Below, one piece after another: positions 43,511 to 52,695 of a stretch of DNA of 64,000 nucleotides. Location of the stretch: NCBI GenBank assembly GCA_035260485.1, contig DATFVC010000020.1, positions 8,108 to 72,107 of the forward strand, in the 5' to 3' direction. Each line of letters starts with the position of its first letter. Within the stretch, counting starts at the first letter, position 1. This DNA is from VRUE01 sp035260485. Lineage in GTDB: Bacteria > Actinomycetota > Thermoleophilia > Solirubrobacterales > 70-9. The notes under the pieces are model-generated. The model worked only from the letters and a program-made list of their open reading frames with translations. It was not told where the DNA came from and ran no database searches. A program made the position numbers and the translations under genes.

Positions 43511-44884
43511 CTAGACCTCTGTCGGCGAGGCCTGCGCCAGAGGCGGCAGCGACTCGACCCAGCGGCGCCCGTTGGCGCGCTCGAGCGCCTCGGCGGCGTC
43601 GAGCAGCAACTCGTCGCGACCCCAGGCAGCCTGCAGCTGCAGGGCGATCGGCAGCCCCTCGCCGCTCAGTCCCACGGGCATGCTGATCGACGGAATCCCG
43701 GTCAGGTTGGCGAGGGCGGCGCCGCGCACGTTGGCCTGGTCGGCGCCGAGGTTGCCGGAGGGCAGCTCGACCATCGGCTGCTCGAGCGGGGGGGCGGGCG
43801 CTGGGACGGTGGGCCAGGCGATCACGTCGACATCCTCGAAGAGGGCGGCGAGGCGGCGGCGCATCAGCGTCCGCACCCGGGTGGCTTGGACGGTCGCGGC
43901 GGCTGGCAGCAGCATCCGGTACTTGAACAGACCGCGGGCGACCGCGCTCAGCTCGGGGTGGAGGCGGTTGAGCCGCTCGGGCGTCACGCCGTTCATGCTC
44001 TCCGAGTTGATGATCAGGATCGCGGCGAGGGTCGCCGCTTCGAGGTCGGGCAGGGAGACCTCGCGCACCTCGCCGCCGGACTCCCCCCGCAGCGCCTCGA
44101 TCGCCGCGTCGCAGGCCTCGCGCACCTCCGGGGTGACGTCTTCGGAAACGGTGTCGCGGACGATGCCAATTCGCAGCCCGGTCGCGTCGCCTGCGGCGAG
44201 CTCCTCGCCGCAGAGCACCGAGCCCAGCAGCCGGCAGTCGGCTGCATCGGCGCAGAGCGGGCCGGAGACGATCAGGTTCGTGATCGGCGCCATATGGTGA
44301 CCCTCCATGGCCGAGCGGGCGAAGGTCGGCTTGAGGCCGGTCAGGCCGCAGTAGGCGGCGGGAAAGCGAACCGAGCCCAGGCCGTCGGCGCCGACAGCGC
44401 CCGCGACGAGACGGGCGGCGACCGAAGCGGCTGGCCCACTGGACGAACCGCCTGGGCAGCGCTCGGTGTCCCAGGGATTGCGGGCGGGGCCGTAGAAGGA
44501 GGTGTTGCCGGTGCTGCCGGCGCCGAGCTCGTGCATGTTGCCGACGCCGACGATGACGGCACCGGCATCGCGCAGGGCGCGGTAGGGGCCGGACTCCCCT
44601 GGCGCGGTGGGCGCCATCAGCTCGGCGGCGCCGAAGCGCTGCGCGCGCCACGGCAGCGGCCACTCGTCCTTGATCACAACGGGCACACCGCGCAGGGGCC
44701 CCGCGGGTGCGCTGGCCAGCATCTCGCGCGAACGCTCGGGGAAGGTCTCGACCACGGCGTTGAGCGCCGGGTTGCGCTCCTCGATCCGAGCAAGGGCGGC
44801 GTCGAGCAGATCGCCCGGGTCGACCTCGCCGGCGGCGATCGCGGCCGCCTGCGCGCGTAGGCCGCGATCGAGCACGGCGGTCAC
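43511..44884 (-). CDS. amidase-signature family hydrolase
   Basis: 457 residues. Catalytic triad Lys72 (VVIKDEW), cis-Ser in PGGSSSGPA (147-149) and nucleophile Ser171 in GLGSVRFPAAYCG, as in GatA/AtzE-type amidases. It hydrolyses an amide or amidates; substrate not deducible, and gatB is not in the window. GTG start (44884) overlapping a 65-codon gene that resembles the GatC/AtzG partner. One base separates its stop from the ABC exporter ATPase start. Confidence 0.9.
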   Translation of the reverse strand: MTAVLDRGLRAQAAAIAAGEVDPGDLLDAALARIEERNPALNAVVETFPERSREMLASAPAGPLRGVPVVIKDEWPLPWRAQRFGAAELMAPTAPGESGPYRALRDAGAVIVGVGNMHELGAGSTGNTSFYGPARNPWDTERCPGGSSSGPAASVAARLVAGAVGADGLGSVRFPAAYCGLTGLKPTFARSAMEGHHMAPITNLIVSGPLCADAADCRLLGSVLCGEELAAGDATGLRIGIVRDTVSEDVTPEVREACDAAIEALRGESGGEVREVSLPDLEAATLAAILIINSESMNGVTPERLNRLHPELSAVARGLFKYRMLLPAAATVQATRVRTLMRRRLAALFEDVDVIAWPTVPAPAPPLEQPMVELPSGNLGADQANVRGAALANLTGIPSISMPVGLSGEGLPIALQLQAAWGRDELLLDAAEALERANGRRWVESLPPLAQASPTEV

Positions 44885-45078
44885 TGCGGCGCCCTCGAAA
44901 GGTCGGGGCAGCGCTCCGGCTCGAGTCCCTCGGTGTCGAGGGCGAGCAGCTCGAGAACCGCCGGCCAGAGCATCTGGTGGACCGCGCCCATCACGGCCAG
45001 GTCGACCTCGTCGGCTTCGATCCCGAGCGAGGCGAGGCCGGCTGGTATGAACTCGTCTGCTGGGGCCGCGCCCTCCAT
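44881..45078 (-). CDS. GatC/AtzG-like small amidase partner
   Basis: 65 residues starting MEGAAPADEFIPAGLASLGI, with EVDLAVMGAVHQMLWPAVLELLALD forming a helix and PERCPDLSRAP at the end. GatC and AtzG proteins are short, helical, end in a Pro-rich strap and are encoded just before their amidase, as here (GTGA overlap). The assignment rests on size, position and this pattern, not on a database match. Confidence 0.55.
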   Translation of the reverse strand: MEGAAPADEFIPAGLASLGIEADEVDLAVMGAVHQMLWPAVLELLALDTEGLEPERCPDLSRAPQ

Positions 45079-45205
45079 CTCGGCTGGCAACCCTACCGGG
45101 GAGGGATCGTGCAGTCTCCTCGGAGGACCGCGCCAAGATGCGGCGAACGACAGAATCCGGTGCCGCAACCCTGGCTGCAGGCCCGGGTTGTCGCTGGAGA
45201 CCTTG

Positions 45206-45967
45206 GTGAGAGCAGCAGAAAACCGACCCCACCGAAGCCGGGCCCTGGCCGCGCTGGGCTTCGCCTGCGCGCTGGCGCTGCTCGTAGCCGTCACCTGGCC
45301 GGGCGCTGCCGACTCGGCGCCGGCTCGCGTTGTCGTGCTCGGCAAGACCGATTCGACCCCGCCGCCATCCTGTCCCGGCAAGATCGTCAACAACGTCGAG
45401 GTGATCCCCTGCCGGGTCGAGGGCCACGTGACCGGCTTTCAGGCAATTGCCGGCGGCGTCCCCCGTCCCTACGAGGTCCCCTTCGACGGCAAGGTGGTCG
45501 CCTGGTCGATCACGCTCGCGCGCCCGTCCCGCACCGACACCAACAAGATGACCAACGAGGTCGGCTTCTTCAACGAATTCCTCGGCAAGCCATCGGAGGC
45601 GCGGATCGGCGTCCTGCGCCCGGTAGAAGGCTCCAAGCCGCCCCAGTTCACGCTGGTCCGACAGAGCCCCCTGGAGGTCCTCAACCCCTACTTCGGCAGC
45701 ACCGTGATCTTCGCCCTCGATCACCCGCTCAGCGTCCTGCAGGGCCAGGTCGTCGCCCTGACGGTCCCGACCTGGGCGCCGATGTTCGCCTTCAACGTCG
45801 AAGAAGACAACACCTGGCGCGGCAGCCGTCTGCCCGAACACTGCTCCTCGAAAGAAGACATCCAAGGCGGTCATCCCCAGCAGGGGGTCGGCAAGACCAA
45901 GACCTACGGCTGCTACTACTCGAACGCCCGCCTGCTGTACACCGCGACCGTCGTCAAGCAGCCCTAG
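45206..45967 (+). CDS. secreted hypothetical protein
   Basis: 253 residues with an N-terminal signal or anchor (ALAALGFACALALLVAVTW) and a beta-rich extracytoplasmic domain (PCRVEGHVTGFQAIAGGVPRPYEVPFDGKVVAW). GTG at 45206 preceded by GGAGA; the frame is open further upstream over the antisense amidase partner but without coding character. No known family. Its glutamate codon use (GAA and GAG mixed) resembles the genes at 31627-34773. Confidence 0.7.
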   Translation: MRAAENRPHRSRALAALGFACALALLVAVTWPGAADSAPARVVVLGKTDSTPPPSCPGKIVNNVEVIPCRVEGHVTGFQAIAGGVPRPYEVPFDGKVVAWSITLARPSRTDTNKMTNEVGFFNEFLGKPSEARIGVLRPVEGSKPPQFTLVRQSPLEVLNPYFGSTVIFALDHPLSVLQGQVVALTVPTWAPMFAFNVEEDNTWRGSRLPEHCSSKEDIQGGHPQQGVGKTKTYGCYYSNARLLYTATVVKQP

Positions 45968-45999
45968 GTTCTAGACGCGCTGAGCGCGCGGAAGCGGCT

Positions 46000-46005
46000 T
46001 AGTAT
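46000..46005 (+). promoter_or_regulatory. -10 box for the patatin gene
   Basis: TAGTAT ends six bases before the ATG at 46012, the spacing of a leaderless start. Confidence 0.4.
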
Positions 46006-46011
46006 TGCCGC

Positions 46012-48297
46012 ATGGCGGGCGGCAAAGATCCGGAGCTGCGCATCGGGCTGGTTCTCTACGGCGGCGTGTCGTTGGCCGTCTACATATATGGCGTTGTGGT
46101 CGAGGTTCAGCGGCTGCTGCGGGCGTCGGCCGAGTTCGAGGCGACGAAGGGACGCGTCGACAAGCCGGGGTCCGCCGGATACGCCAAGGCGTTGCGGGAC
46201 GGCGGTCTGTCGAGGGCCAGCGTCGACATCATCGCGGGCACCTCGGCCGGCGGCATCAACGGGATCCTGCTGGCGAAGGCGCTGGCGAGCGGAGGTGACG
46301 TTGAGAGCGTCAGGAAGATCTGGATTGAGGAGGGCGACATCGGAAGGCTCCTCCACCGCCTCGACGAGGCTGACCCGGAGTCGTTGCTGAGCACGGATGT
46401 CATGGAGGGCCAGCTGGCGGGAGGATTCGACGAGCTGGGCAAAGGCGGCGGTCCCGGTATGGATGGCGCTCTTGACCTGTTCGTCTCGGCGACCCACCTG
46501 CGCGGCGACGGGCGCCGGTTCCGGGACTCGCTCGGGGCCACTCTCGACACGCTCAAGCACCGCTACGTGTTTCAGCTGAAACTTCGCCCCCGCTACGCGC
46601 GGGATGACTTCGCGCCGCGCTCCGAGGTGGGGAGAGATCCGAACGCGCGCTTGGTGAAGCTCTCGCGGGCGACCAGTGCCTTCCCGGTTGCCTTCGAGCC
46701 GGTTCGGATCGACCCGGCCGACGACCTCCTCGGCCCTCAGGACGAACCGAGCGCCTGGTTCGCCGACGGCGGCATCCTCAACAACAAGCCGTTCACTGAG
46801 GCCCTGCAGACGATCTTTACCCGTTCCTCGGACCGTCCTGTGCGGCGCTGGCTGCTCAGCGTCGATCCCGACCCGAAGCCGCTCGAACGGCCGCCGGCGC
46901 CCGGGTCCAAGCCGGCCTTCGACCAGATCGGGGTGAGTGCGGTCACCCAGATTCCCCGCTACCAGAGCATCGCCAGCGATCTCGAATCGCTCGCAGAGCA
47001 CAACGCCGCGGTGCGGCGGGTGAACGCGATGGTGGCCGACCTCGAGTTGGGCATGAGCGGCGAGGACCACCCTTCAGAGAAGACCTCGCCGGCGTACCGG
47101 CGGCTGCGAACCAGGGCCTGGGCCGAGGCGATCGCCGACAGGTTGATGCTTGCGGTGCGACCGAGCAGTCCCGATAGCTTCGACGCTCGCGCCGTCCACC
47201 AGAGGTTTGTCGAAGCGGCCTACCGGATGCTGCGGGACGACCGCTGGGAGCGCGAGGGCTGGGCCGAGCTCCCCGATCTCGCCTTCGAGCTGCGCCGTGT
47301 CTACTACCTGATCAAGCTGATCGCCATGGCGATGGACCCTGTTGACGGCGGCGATGGAGGCGGGTCGGGCCGACTCGATTCCGCCCGGGCCGATCTGTGG
47401 CGGGCGTTCGAGCTGATCACGGACGCGCTCTGGGAGGGCCTCGCGATCCCACCCGTCCCCATTGGCCAGGAGCAAGGCTCCGATGACGCAGGCCATCAGG
47501 CCTTCGCCCTCGCACAGGAGCGGTTCCCCCCGGCATTGATGGACTTCGAGGAGACGCGCGCCCAGGCTGCTGAGATCGTCGCGGCGGCGGTCGAGGGCGT
47601 CTCGATCTGGCTCCTTCACCCCGAGCCCGCCGAGGGACAGCCGCCGGCGTTCGAGGTGGCGCTGGACCGGGTGCTCGAGGCGTTTCCCTATCGCGACGAC
47701 GTCCTGCTGCCGATCGAAGCGGGCGGTGGCCTGCGCCACCGCGATCTCGTCGCGCACGCCCAGATCAGCCCGGCGACGGCGACCCGCACCGGGATCCCGG
47801 CCGCCAAAAAGCTGGCCGGCGACACGGCGGGGCACTTCGGCGGCTTCCTCGACGAAGGCTGGCGCGAGAACGACCTGCTTTGGGGCCGCATCGACGCGGC
47901 GGAGATCCTGGTTGGCGCGATCATGGACGGATCGTCCGTGGAGCATGGGCCGGTGCTGGAGGCAATCCACCGCGAGATCCTCGAAGAAGAGGGCCACGAG
48001 GCTCCGGAGGGCAATGTATACGCCTACCTCTACGGGAACGAGATGGGGGAAGCGAGGATGGGCGATCTGCCCGCCGAGCGGATCGCGGGGCTCAAAGCCC
48101 GCGCCGCGTTCGTCCTGCGCGGGATGCTCCGCAAGGCGGCGAAAGACGTCGAGGCCGATCCGGCCGTGCCCCCGGAGAACATCCGGCGCCGGGTGCTGAC
48201 CGCGGTCGACGGGGGATTGCGAACCGCGGCTCGCTTCGCCTTCCTCTATGTACGAAAGCTGAAGAAGCGGGCTCGCGGGTCCGAGCCCCAGCCCTGA
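46012..48297 (+). CDS. patatin-like phospholipase (DUF3376-type)
   Basis: 761 residues. The patatin domain shows the oxyanion loop LYGGVSL (15-21), nucleophile elbow GTSAGG with Ser78 and catalytic Asp252 in FADGGILNNKPF. The remaining 450 residues are the long helical C-terminal region of the DUF3376 patatin-like family. It probably hydrolyses acyl esters of membrane lipids. No signal peptide; ends three bases before the convergent zinc-ribbon gene. Confidence 0.88.
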   Translation: MAGGKDPELRIGLVLYGGVSLAVYIYGVVVEVQRLLRASAEFEATKGRVDKPGSAGYAKALRDGGLSRASVDIIAGTSAGGINGILLAKALASGGDVESVRKIWIEEGDIGRLLHRLDEADPESLLSTDVMEGQLAGGFDELGKGGGPGMDGALDLFVSATHLRGDGRRFRDSLGATLDTLKHRYVFQLKLRPRYARDDFAPRSEVGRDPNARLVKLSRATSAFPVAFEPVRIDPADDLLGPQDEPSAWFADGGILNNKPFTEALQTIFTRSSDRPVRRWLLSVDPDPKPLERPPAPGSKPAFDQIGVSAVTQIPRYQSIASDLESLAEHNAAVRRVNAMVADLELGMSGEDHPSEKTSPAYRRLRTRAWAEAIADRLMLAVRPSSPDSFDARAVHQRFVEAAYRMLRDDRWEREGWAELPDLAFELRRVYYLIKLIAMAMDPVDGGDGGGSGRLDSARADLWRAFELITDALWEGLAIPPVPIGQEQGSDDAGHQAFALAQERFPPALMDFEETRAQAAEIVAAAVEGVSIWLLHPEPAEGQPPAFEVALDRVLEAFPYRDDVLLPIEAGGGLRHRDLVAHAQISPATATRTGIPAAKKLAGDTAGHFGGFLDEGWRENDLLWGRIDAAEILVGAIMDGSSVEHGPVLEAIHREILEEEGHEAPEGNVYAYLYGNEMGEARMGDLPAERIAGLKARAAFVLRGMLRKAAKDVEADPAVPPENIRRRVLTAVDGGLRTAARFAFLYVRKLKKRARGSEPQP

Positions 48298-48300
48298 GGC

Positions 48301-48600
48301 TCAGCTGCGCGCGGACGGGGCGCTGCCGAGAGCTTCCTGGCGCAGGCCGCAGTAGGGGCAGTCGCTGACGTCGAGGCCGATCAGCTGGTCACAGCGGCGG
48401 CAGGCGCGCAGGTTCTCCGGGGTGCGGGGCAGGGCTGAGGCGGAGGGCGCCAGCGGCAGGACCATCGCCACCGGCACCATCTCCTCGTCGGTCTCGCGAT
48501 CGACGTAGACCGAGCCGGGTTCGGCATGGGCCAGGGCCTCTCGACCCGAGGCCGGCGCCCGCATCCGGTAGAGCTGCTTCGCGTTCACGGCCGGGAACAC
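48301..48600 (-). CDS. zinc-ribbon hypothetical protein
   Basis: 99 residues with a C-terminal zinc ribbon CRRC...CPYC (about residues 66-85). The N-terminal 60 residues (YRMRAPASGREALAHAEPGSVYVD) have no recognised fold. GTG start at 48600, or GTG at 48588. It is divergent from the GT4 gene, 20 bases away. Possibly a regulatory or scaffold protein; no further claim. Confidence 0.65.
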   Translation of the reverse strand: MFPAVNAKQLYRMRAPASGREALAHAEPGSVYVDRETDEEMVPVAMVLPLAPSASALPRTPENLRACRRCDQLIGLDVSDCPYCGLRQEALGSAPSARS

Positions 48601-48620
48601 TAATAGCTTGCGCGGCAGCT

Positions 48621-49967
48621 ATGCGCGTCCTTCTCTTCCACGGCTACATGTTGCGCGGCACTGGCAGCAACATCTACACGGCGAATCTCGCTCGTGCCCT
48701 GGCGGGCTTGGGGCACGAGGTCCATCTGCTCTGCCAGGACCGCGAGATCGAGATCGAGGGGGTCGAGATCCACAACCCCGACATCCACGGCCTGCTGCCG
48801 GTCTATGTCAAAGACCCCTACGAGGGCTTCGAGGTCAAGGCCTTCCCGGAGCTCACCGACGAGGAGCTCGACCGCTACATCGACGCCAACGTCGCCGCGG
48901 TTCGCGACGCCGTCGCCGCGACCGGGGGCTTCGATGCCGCGCTGGCCGGCCATCTGGTCATGGGCCCGGCAATCCTCGCCCGCGCCGATATCGGTCCCTT
49001 CGCCGCCAAGATCCACGGCTCCGCCCTGGAGTACACGGTCAAACCGCATCCGCGCTTCCTTCCCTACGCGGAAGAGGGCATGCGCGCCGCCAACTGCGTC
49101 CTCGTCGGTTCCCGCCACACGGCGGAATCGCTCTGGAATGCGCTCCCGAATGTCTCCGGCTTGCAAGGAAAAACTCGCTTGGGACCTCCGGGTGTCGACA
49201 CGGGGGCCTTCAATCCCGTGACAGGACCCGCGGCCGACTGCACCCGTGTCGTCTTCGTCGGGAAGCTGATCGTCTCCAAGGGCGTCGATCTGCTGATAGC
49301 AGCCTGGCCTCTGGTTAGAGCTGAGCACCCGGGCGTCAGGCTGCAGATCGCGGGTTATGGCGAGTACGAGCAGGGGCTGCGTCGTCTGCTGGGCGCGCTC
49401 GATCACGGCGACTTGGACGATGCACGGGAGGTCGCGAAGCTCGGTTGGGCGCTGGAGGGCGGTTCCGCTGAGCCGCTGTCGATCCTCTCGGCATTCCTGA
49501 CGAATCCGCCCGATGGGTACCTCGATGCAGCCAAGGGCGTTGCCGACTCGGTTGAGCTCATCGGGCGACTCGAGCACGACGAGGTCGCTGAGCTGCTGCC
49601 CGGGGCGGAGGCGCTTGTGATGCCCAGCACGTTCCCCGAGGCGTTCGGGATGGTCGCTGCCGAGGCGGCGGCCTGTGGAGTGTTGCCGCTGTCCGCAGGC
49701 CATTCGGGGATGCTGGAGGTCTCACGGCAGCTGGCGTCGGCGTTGCCGGCTGAGGTCGCTGATTTGGTCTCCTTCCCAGTCAAGGAGGGGGCCGTTGAGG
49801 CGATCGCCGGGCGGCTGAACGGCTGGCTCGAGCTTCCGGAGGAGCGCCGGGCTGCGGCCCGCGAGGGGCTCGTCGCCACCGCCCGGCGGCTCTGGAGCTG
49901 GGAGGGCGTCGCCCGCGGCGTGATCGCCGTTTCGCGGGGCGAGCTTGACCGTCTGCCGCTTGCATAG
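48621..49967 (+). CDS. GT4-family glycosyltransferase
   Basis: 448 residues of a GT-B enzyme: MRVLLFHGYMLRGTGSNIYTANLARAL with the acceptor-side GTGSN loop, VGKLIVSKGVDLLIAAW with the donor-site Lys, and PSTFPEAFGMVAAEAAACGVLPL, the E-x7-E nucleotide-sugar site. Unlike the GT4 gene at 7025-7978 it has a 60-residue insertion in the C-terminal domain. Product unknown; a glycolipid or surface polysaccharide is likely. Confidence 0.88.
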   Translation: MRVLLFHGYMLRGTGSNIYTANLARALAGLGHEVHLLCQDREIEIEGVEIHNPDIHGLLPVYVKDPYEGFEVKAFPELTDEELDRYIDANVAAVRDAVAATGGFDAALAGHLVMGPAILARADIGPFAAKIHGSALEYTVKPHPRFLPYAEEGMRAANCVLVGSRHTAESLWNALPNVSGLQGKTRLGPPGVDTGAFNPVTGPAADCTRVVFVGKLIVSKGVDLLIAAWPLVRAEHPGVRLQIAGYGEYEQGLRRLLGALDHGDLDDAREVAKLGWALEGGSAEPLSILSAFLTNPPDGYLDAAKGVADSVELIGRLEHDEVAELLPGAEALVMPSTFPEAFGMVAAEAAACGVLPLSAGHSGMLEVSRQLASALPAEVADLVSFPVKEGAVEAIAGRLNGWLELPEERRAAAREGLVATARRLWSWEGVARGVIAVSRGELDRLPLA

Positions 49968-49970
49968 AAT
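49965..49970 (+). promoter_or_regulatory. -10 box for the aa3 oxidase operon
   Basis: TAGAAT overlaps the upstream stop codon and ends 12 bases before the ctaC ATG. A TTGACC at 49945-49950 is only 14 bases away, too short for a standard promoter. The same TAGAAT hexamer precedes the divergent paralogue operon at 61300. Confidence 0.35.
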
Positions 49971-49982
49971 GCGCCCCCGCCG

Positions 49983-50777
49983 ATGATCGGTCGCCTCCCG
50001 ATAGCGAAGATGCTCGCCGCCACCGTTGCGCTTTCCGCGGCGATTTCCGTGGTGATGCTGCAGGTCAATTGGGACGGCCAGCAGGCCTCCACGGCGGCGC
50101 CGAAGATCGACACGCTGCTCAACGTGATGATCGTTCTATCGGCCTTCGTCTTCTCGCTGGTGATGGTGATGCTCTTCTACGCGCTGTGGAAATTCAAAGC
50201 CAAACCGGGCGACGAATCGGATGGCGAGCCGATCCACGGCAACACTCGCCTCGAGGTCGCCTGGACGCTGATCCCGACGATCATCGTCCTCTTCGGCGCC
50301 GGCTACAGCTGGTCGGTGCTGAACGACATCGAAGAACTGCACAAGAACCCGCTCACCGTCGACGTCTTCTCCCAGCAGTACGCCTGGAGCTTCGGCTATC
50401 CCGGCAAAGGCAACGTCTGGTCGCAGGGCGAGCTGCACGTCCCGGTCGATCGCCAGGTCCAGTTCAAGATGCACTCCCAGGACGTCATCCACTCCTTCTG
50501 GGTGCCGGAGTGGCGGATCAAGAAAGACAACGTGCCTGGGATCACCACCACCGCGATCGTCACCCCGGACAAGGTCGGCACCTATCAGCTGATCTGCACC
50601 GAGCTCTGTGGCTTCGGCCACGCCTCGATGCGGGCCAAGGTCGTGGTCGAACCGCCAGCCGAATTCCGCAAGTGGGTCGGCGGCCTGAAGGAAAAGGTGC
50701 CAGCCCCCTACATGGAATCGATCCGCCAAGACACGGAAACCAACCCGACGCAGCCCATAGGCGCAGGCGGGGCATAA
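49983..50777 (+). CDS. ctaC: cytochrome c oxidase subunit II, canonical
   Basis: 264 residues: two membrane helices, then a periplasm-facing cupredoxin domain. All six CuA ligands are present: His170 (VIHSFW), Cys205, Glu207, Cys209, His213 and Met216 (CTELCGFGHASM), as is the aromatic electron entry segment QQYAWSFGYP. No fused cytochrome c domain and no lipobox. It accepts electrons from cytochrome c and passes them to subunit I. First gene of the operon; compare with the ligand-poor paralogue at 60602-61300. Confidence 0.96.
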   Translation: MIGRLPIAKMLAATVALSAAISVVMLQVNWDGQQASTAAPKIDTLLNVMIVLSAFVFSLVMVMLFYALWKFKAKPGDESDGEPIHGNTRLEVAWTLIPTIIVLFGAGYSWSVLNDIEELHKNPLTVDVFSQQYAWSFGYPGKGNVWSQGELHVPVDRQVQFKMHSQDVIHSFWVPEWRIKKDNVPGITTTAIVTPDKVGTYQLICTELCGFGHASMRAKVVVEPPAEFRKWVGGLKEKVPAPYMESIRQDTETNPTQPIGAGGA

Positions 50778-50790
50778 TGAGGGGGACCTG

Positions 50791-52695
50791 ATGGTGGCTG
50801 CGATCAAGCGACCGGGATGGATTCGCGGCGCCCTCGGCGCGCTGGTGGCCGCGGCCTTCGGCTTCGGCCTGGTCGTCGCGCTGCGCGCGATCTCCGGGCT
50901 GCCTGTCTTCCAGACCGAGCAGACCGGTTACCCGCACGTCGTCGTGCCGTTGATCACCGGCCCGCTCGGCTTCCTCGCCGGCTTCGGCTGCTTCGACTAC
51001 TGGCTGCGCTGGGCCGCCGGCATGCCGACGATTCCCGACGATCACTCCCAGCACGGCGCCAAGAGCTGGCGCGACTACTTCCGCTTCAACACCGATCACA
51101 AGGTGATCGGCATCCAGTACATCTGCACGACCTTCTTCTTCTTCTTCGTGGGCGGCCTGATGGCGATGCTGATCCGGGCCGAGCTGGCGCAGCCGGGCAC
51201 CCAGATCGTCGACGCCGCCACCTACAACAGTCTCTTCTCCACCCATGCGGTGCTGATGATCTTCGTCTTCGTGATCCCGGTCTTCGCCGGTATCGCCAAC
51301 TACGTGTTGCCGCTGATGATCGGCGCGCCGGACATGGCCTTCCCGCGCCTCAACGCGCTCAGCTTCTGGATGCTGCCGCTCGCCGGGCTGCTCTTCATCG
51401 GCAGCTTCCTCGCGCCGGGCGGCGCCTTCGACGCCGGTTGGACCGGTTACGCGCCACTCTCCACCGGCGCCCCGCTGGGGCAGTCGTTCTTCAACCTCGG
51501 CGTCCAGTTCGCGGGCGCCTCCTCGATCGCCACCGCGCTCAACTTCCTGGTCACGATCATCACCATGCGTGCCCCCGGGATGACCTTCTGGCGGATGCCG
51601 CTGCTGGTCTGGGCCAACCTCTCGACTTCGCTGCTGGTCGTCGCCGCGACGCCGTTCATCGCCGGCGCCCAGTTCATGGTCCTCTTCGATCGCGTCCTGC
51701 ACACCCAGTTCTTCCAGTTCGCGGGTGGCGGCGACGTGATCAGCTATCAGCACATCTTCTGGTTCTACTCGCACCCGGCCGTCTACATCATGATGCTGCC
51801 CGGATTCGGGATCATCTCCGAGGTCATCTCGACCCATGCGCGAAAGCCGATTTTCGGCTACCGGTTGATGGCCCTGGCGCTGATCGGGATCGTCGTCCTC
51901 AGCTACTCGGTCTGGGCCCACCACATGTTCGTCGCCGGCATGTTCAGCTGGCTGCGGGTGCCGATGATGATCACGACGCTGCTGATCGCGGTGCCGACCG
52001 GGATCAAGATCTTCTCCTGGCTGGGGACGCTCTACTTTGGCAAGATCCACACCTACTCGACGGCGATGCTCTTCGCGCTCGCCTTCATCGTCACCTTCAC
52101 GATCGGCGGCATCAGCGGGGTCATGCTCGGCATGGTGCCGCTCGACATCCACGTCTCCGACACCTACTTCATCGTCGCTCACATCCATTTCGTCCTCTTC
52201 GGCGGCTCCGTCTTCACGATCTTCGCCGGGATCTACCACTGGTTCCCGAAGATGACGGGGCGGATGTACGACGAGAAACTCGGCCGAGTGCACTTCTGGG
52301 GCACCCTGTTGGGCACCTGGGGCACCTTCATCCCGATGCACTGGATCGGGATGGACGGGATGCCCCGTCGCGTCGCCGATTACGCCGCCCAGTTCGGCAA
52401 CTGGAACCTGCTGATCAGCTGCTTCGCCTTCATGCTCGGCGCCGTCCAGCTCGTCTTCCTCTACAACATGATCGTCAGCTGGCGCTTCGGGCCGCGCGCC
52501 AAAGCCAATCCGTGGCGGGCAAACTCGATCGAGTGGCAGGTCTCCTCGCCGCCGCCGATCTTCAACTTCGACGAGATCCCACGGGTGGTCGGCGGGCCCT
52601 ACGAGTACGGCGTTCCCGGTGCTCGTCACGCGATCATGGCCGGCGAAGGGGTCGGGGCAGCGAAACCCGAGCCGACCGTGGTGGGCTCGCCATGA
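50791..52695 (+). CDS. ctaD: cytochrome c oxidase subunit I, canonical with N-terminal extension
   Basis: 634 residues with a complete heme-copper centre: His152 and His466 for heme a, His464 for heme a3, His328, His377 and His378 for CuB, and Tyr332 for the His-Tyr crosslink (SHPAVYI). Reduces O2 to water and pumps protons. Before the conserved domain there are about 95 extra residues with two added hydrophobic stretches (GALVAAAFGFGLVVAL and VVVPLITGPLGFLAGFG). Its stop overlaps the USP-like gene as ATGA. Confidence 0.96.
   Translation: MVAAIKRPGWIRGALGALVAAAFGFGLVVALRAISGLPVFQTEQTGYPHVVVPLITGPLGFLAGFGCFDYWLRWAAGMPTIPDDHSQHGAKSWRDYFRFNTDHKVIGIQYICTTFFFFFVGGLMAMLIRAELAQPGTQIVDAATYNSLFSTHAVLMIFVFVIPVFAGIANYVLPLMIGAPDMAFPRLNALSFWMLPLAGLLFIGSFLAPGGAFDAGWTGYAPLSTGAPLGQSFFNLGVQFAGASSIATALNFLVTIITMRAPGMTFWRMPLLVWANLSTSLLVVAATPFIAGAQFMVLFDRVLHTQFFQFAGGGDVISYQHIFWFYSHPAVYIMMLPGFGIISEVISTHARKPIFGYRLMALALIGIVVLSYSVWAHHMFVAGMFSWLRVPMMITTLLIAVPTGIKIFSWLGTLYFGKIHTYSTAMLFALAFIVTFTIGGISGVMLGMVPLDIHVSDTYFIVAHIHFVLFGGSVFTIFAGIYHWFPKMTGRMYDEKLGRVHFWGTLLGTWGTFIPMHWIGMDGMPRRVADYAAQFGNWNLLISCFAFMLGAVQLVFLYNMIVSWRFGPRAKANPWRANSIEWQVSSPPPIFNFDEIPRVVGGPYEYGVPGARHAIMAGEGVGAAKPEPTVVGSP

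Noticed and set aside
50817..52691. Upstream extension of the USP-like frame through ctaD
   Set aside because: Out-of-frame translation of ctaD; the gene starts at 52692 in a coupled overlap.
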